Shown: positions 14,767 to 22,393 of the stretch, piece after piece | Layout: every line of letters starts with the position of its first letter | How positions within the stretch are numbered: the first letter of the stretch is position 1 | NCBI GenBank assembly: GCA_030041225.1 | Contig: JASHOG010000034.1 | Coordinates: 1 to 64,000 of the forward strand | Direction of reading: 5' to 3' | Length of the DNA: 64,000 nucleotides | From: Vulcanimicrobiota bacterium | GTDB lineage: Bacteria; Vulcanimicrobiota; Vulcanimicrobiia; Vulcanimicrobiales; Vulcanimicrobiaceae | Notes under the pieces: generated by a model | Told to the model about the DNA's origin: nothing | The model's input: only the letters and a program-made list of their open reading frames with translations | Database searches by the model: none | Position numbers and translations under genes: made by a program

Positions 14767-16925
14767 ATCTTCTCTAACGGCGCGTACTTGAGCATGAGCA
14801 TCTTCTGCCCGACGTTGGGGAAGTCGATCGTGACGAGGCCGTCACCACCGGCGCCGACGACGCTCGCGATCTTGCCCTCGCCCCACTTGGGATGGCGGAC
14901 ACGGTCTCCGGCACCGAGCTGCATGTGCATACCCGCGCCGGCCGTCTCATGAATTGCAACCTCGCGCCACCGCCCTCCGGTCGCGCGCGGCAACTGTACG
15001 GTCTCTGCTTCCAGGAACTCCAACCCGGGCATCTCTTCGAGAAACCGCGAGCGTGGATAGGCATAGCTATTGCCGAAAAGCGCGCGCCGCTGCGCGTAGG
15101 TCAGGTAGAGGCGCTCCACCGCTCGTGTGATGCCGACGTAGGCGAGGCGCCGCTCCTCCTCTATCTCACCGTCCTCGCCCTGCGAGCGCGAGTGCGGGAA
15201 GACCCCCTCCTCGAGCCCGGTGAGGAAAACGCTGGTAAACTCCAGGCCCTTTGCGCTGTGCAGGGTCATCAGCGTCACGTAGGACGTGTCCTCCTCCAGC
15301 GCGTCGATGTCGCTGACCAGGGCGATGTTCGAGAGGAATCCGGCGAGCGTCGGCTCGGGGTCGTTCTCTTCGTACTCCCGCGCAACGCCGATGAGCTCCT
15401 GGAGATTCTCCAGGCGCGCTCGAGCGTCGTTGCTCTCCTCCGCCTGGAGCTCGCGGATGTACCCCGAGCGCTCCATGACGGCGACGACCAGATCGGAGAC
15501 GGAAAGCTCGCCGATGCAGTGACGCAGTTCCGCGATGAGCTCTGCGAAGCGCTCCAACTCCTTCAGCTTCTTCGGTACGGCGCTACGAAGCACGACGTTG
15601 TCGAAGATCGCCTCGCCAACCGACATCGAGGCCGCGCTTGCCGCCTGTACGAGTGCACTCAGCGTCTGTTGTCCGATACCGCGCCGCGGCACGTTGACAA
15701 TACGCTTAAACGCGATTGCATCGGCAGCGTTGAGCACGTAGCGCAGATACGCAATGACGTCCTTGATCTCAGAACGCGCGTAGAAACCAACGCCGCCGAT
15801 CACACGATAGGGAATGCCGTCGGAGAGCATCGCCTCCTCGAAGACGCGCGACTGCGCATTCGTGCGATAGAGCACGAGAAAATCGTGATACGCGGCACCG
15901 TCGCGAACGGCGCTCTTCACTTGCTCGACGACGTACCGCGCCTCATCGCGCTCCGTCACCGCCTGGTAGACGAGGATCGGATCGCCCTCGCCGCGTTCAG
16001 TGAAGAGATGCTTCGGCGCCCTCGACCGGTTGTTTGCCACGAGCGCGTTGGCTGCGTCGAGAATACGCTGCGTACTGCGATAGTTTTGCTCGAGCTTGAA
16101 GACCGTCGCTCCAGGGAAGTCTTCTTCGAACCGTAGGATCATTCGGTGATCGCTGCCGCGCCACGAGTAGATCGACTGATCGTCGTCGCCGACAACCGTC
16201 ACGTTGCGATGCTTCTCGCCGAGGATTGAGAGCAGGCGGTATTGAGGAAGATTGACGTCTTGGTACTCGTCGACAAGGATGTACTGGAACTTGCGCTGGT
16301 AGCGCTCGCGAACGGCTTCGTCGGTTTCGAACAACTCGATCGTGGACAGTATGAGATCGTCGAAGTCGAGGCTATTCGACGAAGCCAAGCGGCGCTGATA
16401 CTCTTTGTAGATCGTGCCGAAGCGCTCGCCGATCGGCGTGCTCTGCCGCTCCAGATAGCGATCTGGGGAAAGGAGCGCCGTCTTCGCCACGCCGATCTCG
16501 TGGAGGCACGCGCTGGTCGAGAGTTGCCGCTCGTCTCTGTCGAGATCGTCGAGAATCTCTCTGAGGAGCTGGCGCTGGTCGCTCTCGTCGACGATAGCGA
16601 AACTCGGCTCGATACCGATGCGGCGACCCTCGCGGCGCAAGATGCGCACGCACATCGCGTGGAACGTCCCCGCCCAAATGTCGCGCGCCGCCGCGCCGAC
16701 CATGCGCTCGAGACGAGCTTTGATCTCGCCGGCAGCTTTGTTGGTGAACGTCAGCGCGAGAATACGATCCGGAGCGACACCGAGCTCCTGCAAGAGGTAC
16801 GCGATGCGATACGTGATCACACGCGTCTTTCCGCTCCCTGCACCGGCGAAAACCAAACACGGGCCGTCGGTATGCCGAACGGCGGCGGATTGCACGTCGT
16901 TGAGAGCTTCGGTCTCCAGGATCAT
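14763..16925 (-). CDS. pcrA: ATP-dependent DNA helicase PcrA/UvrD
   Basis: A 720-residue superfamily 1 3'-5' helicase for repair and rolling-circle replication. Motifs in order: AGAGSGKTRVITYR (Walker A), ALTFTNKAAGEI, VDEYQDVN (Walker B), GDDDQSIYSWRG, LEQNYRST, TLHSAKGLEF and YVGITRAVERLYLT. A C-terminal tudor-like segment (GDRVRHPKWGEGKIASVVG) ends the protein as in PcrA. ATG at 16925 is used; a GTG 6 bp upstream is equally possible. Heads the lysine/DAP operon, an unusual partner. Confidence 0.95.
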   Translation of the reverse strand: MILETEALNDVQSAAVRHTDGPCLVFAGAGSGKTRVITYRIAYLLQELGVAPDRILALTFTNKAAGEIKARLERMVGAAARDIWAGTFHAMCVRILRREGRRIGIEPSFAIVDESDQRQLLREILDDLDRDERQLSTSACLHEIGVAKTALLSPDRYLERQSTPIGERFGTIYKEYQRRLASSNSLDFDDLILSTIELFETDEAVRERYQRKFQYILVDEYQDVNLPQYRLLSILGEKHRNVTVVGDDDQSIYSWRGSDHRMILRFEEDFPGATVFKLEQNYRSTQRILDAANALVANNRSRAPKHLFTERGEGDPILVYQAVTERDEARYVVEQVKSAVRDGAAYHDFLVLYRTNAQSRVFEEAMLSDGIPYRVIGGVGFYARSEIKDVIAYLRYVLNAADAIAFKRIVNVPRRGIGQQTLSALVQAASAASMSVGEAIFDNVVLRSAVPKKLKELERFAELIAELRHCIGELSVSDLVVAVMERSGYIRELQAEESNDARARLENLQELIGVAREYEENDPEPTLAGFLSNIALVSDIDALEEDTSYVTLMTLHSAKGLEFTSVFLTGLEEGVFPHSRSQGEDGEIEEERRLAYVGITRAVERLYLTYAQRRALFGNSYAYPRSRFLEEMPGLEFLEAETVQLPRATGGRWREVAIHETAGAGMHMQLGAGDRVRHPKWGEGKIASVVGAGGDGLVTIDFPNVGQKMLMLKYAPLEKI

Positions 16926-16971
16926 TTGCACTCAGTTCGACGGAGTGCTTGGAATGTCTTTTTGGCAGGCG

Positions 16972-18018
16972 TCAGTGAGCGACGGCGAGATTCGATTTCC
17001 GTCGAACGGCGAACGCGTACGCGGCGGAGAGCAGGGCCAGCGTCGATTCCGCGCCCATGTTCCGGTTCGCAGCACCTGCGGAGAGACCATCGTAGCAGCC
17101 TCCTCGGTGTTCCATCACGATTCCCTCGGAGTTGCGACCTTCGTACCATCCCATCGCCGTCCGGGCGGCTGCCCGATGCTGCGCTTCGCCTGTCGCGTCG
17201 AATGCCGTAAGCTCCGCGTCCACCATCGCCGCGGCTTCGAGAGGCTGCTGATCATACCGAGCCCGCTCGCCGCCGTGCCGATACCAGCCGCGGTTGCCAA
17301 TCGGCACGAAGATCCCGTTCTCGAACGCGACAGATTCATAGAAGGACAGCGCCGACAGCCCACTTGCCGTGAAACGCGCACAGCTCAGGGCGGCTCCGGC
17401 GCGCAGCAGGGCTTCAGGAAGCCTCGCGACGTCGTAGGTCATCTCGTCGGCGAACCACCGCCAGCGGTCCTCGCTCGCCGCTTCGAGACGCTCGAGCGAA
17501 CGCTCCGCCAGTGCCCGTAAAGCGGCAGCGTACGCTCGCGGCGCGCCCGCTTCGCAGGCGTGCGCGAGCCCCAGCATCGCGTACGCCTCGGCGTGCGGAT
17601 ACTCCAGCCATCCGACGGCCGCGAGACCGCGGCGAAAGAGCCGCTGCGCCACGCGTTTCCAGGCGTCGTCGCCGGCGAACCGGATCGCGTAGCCGAGGCC
17701 CCAGAGCGCTCGTCCGTTGCTGTCGTGCGTGCCGAGGTCGTCGAGCCAGCGGCGATCGTACGACATGAAGTTGTGGAACCGGCCGTCTTCGCGCTGTGCA
17801 TCCGCGAGAAACGAGAGATAGATCGACGCAAGCTTGCGCGCCTGCTCATCGTCCTGAATGACACGCAATCGCGCGAGAACGACGATCAGCGCGCGCGCGA
17901 CATCATCGGTGCAATATCCGGTCGAGCGATTTGGGACGTTCTCGACGGCGTGTTGAATCACGCCGACGTCGTCGCTCAACGTGACGAGGTAGTTGAGCGG
18001 ACGAAGTGCCTGACGCAC
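16972..18018 (-). CDS. (alpha/alpha)-barrel glycosidase-like protein
   Basis: A 348-residue helical protein with repeated AL-rich helices, Trp-rich loops (YDRRWLDDLGTHDSNGRALW, WLEYPHAEAYAMLG) and a GNRGWYRHGG segment, the look of an (alpha/alpha)6 toroid found in trehalases, mannosidases and epimerases. Catalytic residues cannot be assigned. GTG start. It follows a GT4 glycosyltransferase after 8 bp, a pairing seen elsewhere where both act on a mannose- or trehalose-type glycan. Confidence 0.7.
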   Translation of the reverse strand: MRQALRPLNYLVTLSDDVGVIQHAVENVPNRSTGYCTDDVARALIVVLARLRVIQDDEQARKLASIYLSFLADAQREDGRFHNFMSYDRRWLDDLGTHDSNGRALWGLGYAIRFAGDDAWKRVAQRLFRRGLAAVGWLEYPHAEAYAMLGLAHACEAGAPRAYAAALRALAERSLERLEAASEDRWRWFADEMTYDVARLPEALLRAGAALSCARFTASGLSALSFYESVAFENGIFVPIGNRGWYRHGGERARYDQQPLEAAAMVDAELTAFDATGEAQHRAAARTAMGWYEGRNSEGIVMEHRGGCYDGLSAGAANRNMGAESTLALLSAAYAFAVRRKSNLAVAH

Positions 18019-18026
18019 TCGAGAAG

Positions 18027-19232
18027 CTAGGCGGTTCCGACGAGCTCGATCGAACTCGGCGGCACGAGCTCGCTGAACAGGCGCCCGTACTCTGCAGCAA
18101 CACGTGGCCAGGTCATCTGACGCCCGAATCGATAGGCGCGCCGTTCCGTCGCACGCCGCAGTATCGGATCGTCGAGGAGCGTGATGACACGTGCCGCGAT
18201 CGCGCTCGCATCTTTGAACGGGACGAGGAATCCGCGGCCGTAGGCCAAGAGTTCTTCCGCGTAGAGGTACGGCGTCGAGACGATCGCTTTACCGCAGCCG
18301 ACCGCGTACGCGAGCGTGCCGCTGACGATCTGCGTCGGGTTGAGGTAGGGCGTGAGGTAGATGTCGGTTGCGCCGAGATAACTCACGATCTCGCTCAAGT
18401 CGAGATACTTGTCGACGAGCTCGACGTTGTATTGCAGCCCATACTCGCGCACGAGCTCGTGCAGCGACTCGCGATACGATTCTCCCTCCTGGCGGCGGAC
18501 AACCGGATGCGTTTCCCCAAGAATGAGGTAGAGCGTCTCGGGGTGGCGCGCCACGACACCGCGCATCGCTTCGAGCGCGTATTCCAAGCCTTTCCCGCGG
18601 CTAATGAGACCGAAGGTCGATATCACGGCGCGCTGTCCGATACCGAAGGATGCCTTCTGCGGCAGCGTGCTTTGAAACGGAACATCGGGAACGCCGTGAT
18701 GGATCAGGCGAAGCTTGTCTGGTTCGATGCCGTAGACGCGCTCGAGCAGCTCACGTCCAGTCTCGGAAAGCGAGACGACCTTCGTTGAATAGCGGCAAAG
18801 CTGCTGCGTTACGCGCAACATCTTTTCGTCAGGCTCGGGCAGCACGGTGTGCAGCGTAAGGACGACCGGCTTCGTAAGGTCGGCAAGTAAGTCGATCAGC
18901 CACTCGCCGCGATCTCCGCCGAACAGGCCGTACTCATGCTGGATGTTCAGCAATTGAGCCGGACCCTGGTTGATGAACTCGGCTGCGCGGATGTGGCTCG
19001 GGTGATCCATCTGACTGAGACGGGCCACGACTTCCGGAGGATAACGTCGTACCTCGCCGCCGGGCTCGTCGATCGCCACGACCTGGCTACGCATGCCAAA
19101 CTGGCGGTCGAACGCCTCGACGACGTCGCGCGTGAACGTGGCGATCCCGCACTCGCGTGGCGGGTAGGACCCCAGAAAAATGGTGCGCGGGACGGAGCCG
19201 ATACGGAGCGTCTGCAGCGATCCGGCCTTCAT
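18027..19232 (-). CDS. glycosyltransferase family 4 (GT-B)
   Basis: A 401-residue cytoplasmic retaining glycosyltransferase. The N-terminal Rossmann domain has FLGSYPPRECGIATFTRDVV and the C-terminal donor domain ISTFGLISRGKGLEYALEAM, a conserved EYGLQYN region, and YLTPYLNPTQIVSGTLAYA in place of the usual E-x7-E segment; the first Glu is thus changed. Acceptor and product unknown; probably envelope or storage glycan given the adjoining glycosidase-like protein and nucleotidyltransferase. Confidence 0.85.
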   Translation of the reverse strand: MKAGSLQTLRIGSVPRTIFLGSYPPRECGIATFTRDVVEAFDRQFGMRSQVVAIDEPGGEVRRYPPEVVARLSQMDHPSHIRAAEFINQGPAQLLNIQHEYGLFGGDRGEWLIDLLADLTKPVVLTLHTVLPEPDEKMLRVTQQLCRYSTKVVSLSETGRELLERVYGIEPDKLRLIHHGVPDVPFQSTLPQKASFGIGQRAVISTFGLISRGKGLEYALEAMRGVVARHPETLYLILGETHPVVRRQEGESYRESLHELVREYGLQYNVELVDKYLDLSEIVSYLGATDIYLTPYLNPTQIVSGTLAYAVGCGKAIVSTPYLYAEELLAYGRGFLVPFKDASAIAARVITLLDDPILRRATERRAYRFGRQMTWPRVAAEYGRLFSELVPPSSIELVGTA

Positions 19233-19287
19233 GGGTCGATTCTACCCTGGAAGACCTGAGACAAACTAGCCGGAGACCCCCTGCTAG

Positions 19288-20370
19288 CTACTTTTTGTGC
19301 TCGCTCAGCCTACTGCCCGGAGCAACCTCGACCCCGTCCGCGATCACGTAACCGTGGCCTACGACGCTCCCAGCGCCCACCTTTGCGCCCGAGCCGACGC
19401 AGACGCCCGAGGCAAGGATCGACTCTTCGACGGTCGCCCGGGGGCCTATACGAACGTCGTCCCAAAGGACTGACTCGCGGATCACTGCCCCGGCTTCCAC
19501 GTGACAAGCTCGCCCGAGCACGACATTCGGGCCCACCGTCGCCGTCGGATCGATCGTCGTACCCGCGTCGAGATGCACCGGCGCGACGATCCCCCGCCGA
19601 TCGCGCAGCCCCGCAACTCCTTCTCCCGTGATGCCCGGCTCAACGAGCAACGGCATGATGCCCGCAAGCACGTCACGGTGCGCGGTGAGGTAGTTCTCCG
19701 GCCGGCCGAGATCGATCCAGTAATCGTTCGTAACGTGCGCGTAGAGCTTCTTGCCTGCGGCTATCAACTGCGGAAAGGTTTCGCGCTCGATCGAGACGGG
19801 CCGTCCGGCGGGAATCGCATCGAGCACCTCGCGTTCGAGCAGATAGGTCCCCGCGTTGATGTCGTTGCCCGGCGCCGTTCCCGGCGGAGGTTTTTCGATG
19901 AAGGCAGAGATAGCGCCGTCGGCATCGTGCACGACGCAACCGAATGCAGATGGGTCTTCGACTTCGATCAGATGCAGCGAACCGACGCCTCCCTTCTTCT
20001 TATGGTACTGTATCATCGCGCGCAAATCGAGGCTGGTGAGAATATCGCCGTTGAAGACGAAGAACGGGCCGCGCACGTGCTCTTCCACGTTCTTCAGCGC
20101 CCCCGCGGTACCGAGCGGCGTCTCCTCGATCGCATACGTGATGCGCATATCCAAGCGCGAGCCGTCGCCGAAGTACTCCGTGATCGCCTTGGGCATATAT
20201 CCGGCTGCGAGAATGACGTCGGTGATGCCGGCTTCATAGAGCCGCTCCATGCTCCTCGCAAGGAACGGCACACCCGCAATCGGCACCATCGGTTTCGGCG
20301 TTCCGTACGTCAGCGGGCGAAGGCGCGTGCCTTCGCCTCCCACGAGAATAATCGCCTGAACCTCGGACAT
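19288..20370 (-). CDS. sugar-phosphate nucleotidyltransferase (mannose-1-phosphate guanylyltransferase-like), second copy
   Basis: A 360-residue paralogue of the enzyme at 9162-10184. It shows AIILVGGEGTRLRPLTYGTP, the metal-binding FFVFNGDIL, ETPLGTAGALKNV and FIEKP, followed from about residue 250 by a left-handed beta-helix (GPNVVLGRACHVEAGAVIRES). ATG start. Upstream of the GT4 gene on the same strand (55-bp gap), so it may supply its donor sugar. Confidence 0.9.
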   Translation of the reverse strand: MSEVQAIILVGGEGTRLRPLTYGTPKPMVPIAGVPFLARSMERLYEAGITDVILAAGYMPKAITEYFGDGSRLDMRITYAIEETPLGTAGALKNVEEHVRGPFFVFNGDILTSLDLRAMIQYHKKKGGVGSLHLIEVEDPSAFGCVVHDADGAISAFIEKPPPGTAPGNDINAGTYLLEREVLDAIPAGRPVSIERETFPQLIAAGKKLYAHVTNDYWIDLGRPENYLTAHRDVLAGIMPLLVEPGITGEGVAGLRDRRGIVAPVHLDAGTTIDPTATVGPNVVLGRACHVEAGAVIRESVLWDDVRIGPRATVEESILASGVCVGSGAKVGAGSVVGHGYVIADGVEVAPGSRLSEHKK

Positions 20371-20412
20371 AGGTCACAGAGAATGCCTGCGCCGTGGCAA
20401 GTTTTCCTGCCC

Positions 20413-20446
20413 ACCAGTTGGCACACATACTGGTACAATTCATTGC
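20413..20446 (+). promoter_or_regulatory. conserved upstream block and -10-like box of the HNH family
   Basis: ACCAGTTGGCACACA (20413-20427) lies 19 bp ahead of the pseudogene ATG. The intact copy on the other strand has the same block with one mismatch (21674-21688), also exactly 19 bp from its ATG. Here a TACAAT box (20434-20439) lies 7 bp before the ATG, so the transcript would be nearly leaderless. Promoter or operator function is inferred. Confidence 0.5.
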
Positions 20447-20894
20447 ATGAGGGCGAAGTACGATTGGCTGGCGGTGCAACGCTACTACGAAGCTGGGCAC
20501 GGCGTGAAGGCATGCGCCAAATACTTTGGATTTACAATCAGAGGCTGGAGGCCGTCGCGACAGGACGCCTTACGCTTCCCTTATCGCCATTCACCGATCG
20601 AAGGCGTCGCCACGACTGGGCTGCAATCCAGAAATGCTATGACGCAGGGGACTCCATGTATCGCTGCATGGAGAAGTTCCGATTCTCGCGTGCAGCCTGG
20701 TCCAAAGCGACGGGGTACCGCAGAATAAGTGCGCGATCCAAATCGATCACGTCAATGGAAATCGCCACGATCACCGTCTCGAAAACCTGCGCATGCTATG
20801 CCCCAACTGCCACAGCCAAACAGAAACGTGGGGCCGGAAATCCGCGCGAAGCGCTCCAGCCCTTGCAAGGCTCAGTCGCGACGTCGTAGTATAG
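20447..20894 (+). pseudogene. broken HTH-HTH-HNH endonuclease copy
   Basis: Remnant of the same family as the gene at 21013-21654. Frame 1 encodes the first HTH-like module (KYDWLAVQRYYEAGHGVKAC); after a shift, a second frame encodes the second module (HDWAAIQKCYDAGDSMYRC, about 20605-20715); after another shift and a loss of roughly 40 codons, including the first CxxC, a third frame from 20727 encodes IQIDHVNGNRHDHRLENLR and LCPNCHSQTETWG, ending at TAG 20892-20894. A 54-bp block (20774-20827) is 51/54 identical to the intact copy. Ends 14 bp before tRNA-Gln. Confidence 0.88.
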
Positions 20895-20908
20895 TGAGCC
20901 GGAGACCT

Positions 20909-20984
20909 TCCGGGGTGGCCAAGTTGGTAAGGCGTCTGACTCTGAATCAGAAGATCGTTGGTTCGAGCCCAACCCCCGGAGCCA
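20909..20984 (+). tRNA. tRNA-Gln (anticodon CTG), CCA encoded
   Basis: A 76-nt cloverleaf. Acceptor TCCGGGG (20909-20915) pairs with CCCCGGA (20974-20980), then discriminator G and encoded CCA. Anticodon stem TCTGA/TCAGA encloses loop CTCTGAA, anticodon CTG at 20942-20944. The T arm contains GGTTCGAGCCC. One base separates it from the next tRNA, so the two are co-transcribed. Confidence 0.95.
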
Positions 20985-20985
20985 C

Positions 20986-21061
20986 GGCCCCATCGTCTAG
21001 AGGCCTAGGATGCTACCCCCTCAAGGTAGAGACGCGGGTCCGAATCCCGCTGGGGCTACCA
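20986..21061 (+). tRNA. tRNA-Glu (anticodon CTC), CCA encoded
   Basis: Acceptor GGCCCCA (20986-20992) pairs with TGGGGCT (21051-21057, one G-T pair), discriminator A, CCA at 21059-21061. Anticodon stem CTACC/GGTAG encloses loop CCCTCAA, anticodon CTC at 21020-21022. T arm contains GGTCCGAATCC. The 3' 49 bp are overlapped on the other strand by the HNH gene. Confidence 0.95.
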
Positions 21062-21654
21062 TCCATAGCAGAGCCGCCGTTATAGCGGCTCTTTCGCTTT
21101 ATCACTTTGTTTCGCGCGCCGAAGGTTTCAGTTTGACTGTGGCAGTTTGGGCATAGCATGCGCAGGTTTTCGAGACGGTTGTCTGTGTTAATGCCGTTAA
21201 CGTGATCCATCTGGATGCAAAGTCTCTTGCCTCGCCATTCTGATAGGCCGCACTCGCCGCATTTCTCTTCGAGGATACCCGCCTCAATTAGCCGCCTTTT
21301 GAGCGTTGAATTGTTGCGTCCGTCGCGCAGCATCTTTGCGAGCGGCCATCGCTGACCGCGCGCCTTGATCGCGCCTCGCTTAACGGCGAGCTGCCATGTG
21401 GCCGCCGCAAAACCGAAGCGATCGCGGCACTCGCGATACGCGTGGCCTTCTTCGTAGTACCGTTGGATCGCGGCCCAATCATAACGAACCCTTCCGCCGC
21501 GGTTTTGCATCTGGGGTGCGACAACCGCCCCGCGTGCGACTGCCTTATGCCACGCATCAGCGTGAAACCCAAACTTCTCGCAACACTCTTCAATCGTGTG
21601 CCCAGCCGCTCGGTATTCGCGAACTGCTTGCCAATCGTATTTACACCCAGCCAT
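21013..21654 (-). CDS. HNH endonuclease with two N-terminal HTH-like modules, 3' end running into tRNA-Glu
   Basis: A 213-residue protein. Two repeats of about 55 residues with K/RYDW-x-A-V/I...GH...C...FGF...W (residues 2-38 and 57-94) look like small DNA-binding modules. The C-terminal half is an HNH/zinc-ribbon nuclease: KCGECGLSEWRGKRLCIQ, MDHVNGINTDNRLENLR, LCPNCHSQTETFG. After GARNKVIKRK the frame passes antisense through the tRNA terminator (RYNGGSAMDG) and the tRNA itself (SPSGIRTRVSTLRG), so the native stop seems lost. No ribosome site; ATG at 21654 has the same 19-bp spacing to a conserved upstream block as the broken copy. Confidence 0.85.
   Translation of the reverse strand: MAGCKYDWQAVREYRAAGHTIEECCEKFGFHADAWHKAVARGAVVAPQMQNRGGRVRYDWAAIQRYYEEGHAYRECRDRFGFAAATWQLAVKRGAIKARGQRWPLAKMLRDGRNNSTLKRRLIEAGILEEKCGECGLSEWRGKRLCIQMDHVNGINTDNRLENLRMLCPNCHSQTETFGARNKVIKRKSRYNGGSAMDGSPSGIRTRVSTLRG
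21070..21100 (+). terminator. intrinsic terminator of the tRNA pair
   Basis: AGAGCCGC (21070-21077) pairs perfectly with GCGGCTCT (21085-21092) around a 7-nt loop and is followed by TTCGCTTT. It lies 8 bp after the tRNA-Glu CCA. On the other strand it forms part of the HNH coding sequence. Confidence 0.75.
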
Positions 21655-21673
21655 GGCGAGATGATCGCACAGG

Positions 21674-21688
21674 TGTGTGCCACCTGGT
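21674..21688 (-). promoter_or_regulatory. conserved upstream block of the intact HNH gene
   Basis: On the minus strand it reads ACCAGGTGGCACACA, 14/15 identical to the block ahead of the broken copy at 20413-20427 and at the same 19-bp distance from the start codon. Likely part of the promoter or an operator carried with the element. Confidence 0.5.
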
Positions 21689-21719
21689 ACGCACTGTAGA
21701 ATTCCACGCGAAACTAGTG

Positions 21720-22379
21720 CTACGGAATGCTGCGGCAGCGGTTCACGACATCGATGATCGCGGGTGCGACTTGACCCTCTGCGTTTTGCTCAACCTGCAT
21801 CTCGGCCGCGAGGGCTCGCGAAAGCGCGACGCGAGTCGGAGTCGGTCCACCCGCGGGGCAATCATACGGATCGCATTTCGACGCAAGATCGTAGAGCTCG
21901 TTCGTCTCGACCGTACTGGAGAGCATGTTCAAAACACGGCGTTGCTCGGCGGCGACTGCCTGTAAGCGTACGCGAGCGAGGGCGAGCGATTGTTGGTCGT
22001 CGCTAACCGGCCGGCTCGAAAAGTGTTGCGTATCGTTGAGCAATGCGTCGATCCGATCAAGGTTTTTCGCGAGCGCATGAACCAACTGGCTCATTTGAAC
22101 GTCGTCCATCTCCGACGACATGCCCGCCCCTCCCGTCCCGCCCGGGCTTCGCGGATCGGTGATCGCGTCGAAGTTGACCTTGGCCATCATCTGCTGCCCC
22201 TGCGTGATGAGGTTGTCGTTCGTGCGCAAGCCGATGATGGCCGGCGCAAGATTCTCCCGCAACGCGGGGCAGAGCTCGCTAATCGTCACTCGCTGAATCA
22301 CCTTGAGCGGCGTCGGGGAGGGCGTGGGCGCCGCCGGCGTCGCACAGAGCGAGAGGGCAGCTACTGCGATGAGGACCAT
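21720..22379 (-). CDS. secreted protein of unknown function
   Basis: A 219-residue protein with an N-terminal hydrophobic signal (MVLIAVAALSLCATPAAP), then a TPSPTP linker, a helix-rich middle (MSQLVHALAKNLDRIDALL, ALARVRLQAVAAEQRRVLNML) and a Cys-containing segment (KCDPYDCPAGG). No named family recognised. It starts 14 bp after the membrane sensor gene and is probably in the same operon, so a periplasmic partner of that protein is conceivable. Confidence 0.65.
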   Translation of the reverse strand: MVLIAVAALSLCATPAAPTPSPTPLKVIQRVTISELCPALRENLAPAIIGLRTNDNLITQGQQMMAKVNFDAITDPRSPGGTGGAGMSSEMDDVQMSQLVHALAKNLDRIDALLNDTQHFSSRPVSDDQQSLALARVRLQAVAAEQRRVLNMLSSTVETNELYDLASKCDPYDCPAGGPTPTRVALSRALAAEMQVEQNAEGQVAPAIIDVVNRCRSIP

Positions 22380-22393
22380 GCTCTTCCTTCCTC

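Noticed and set aside
14892-16136. 414-codon plus-strand frame within pcrA
   Set aside because: Antisense to helicase motifs; no recognisable domain.
20413-20446. Sigma-54 promoter from TTGGCACACA...GGTAC
   Set aside because: The -12 GC is absent at the required spacing and the second copy does not fit either.
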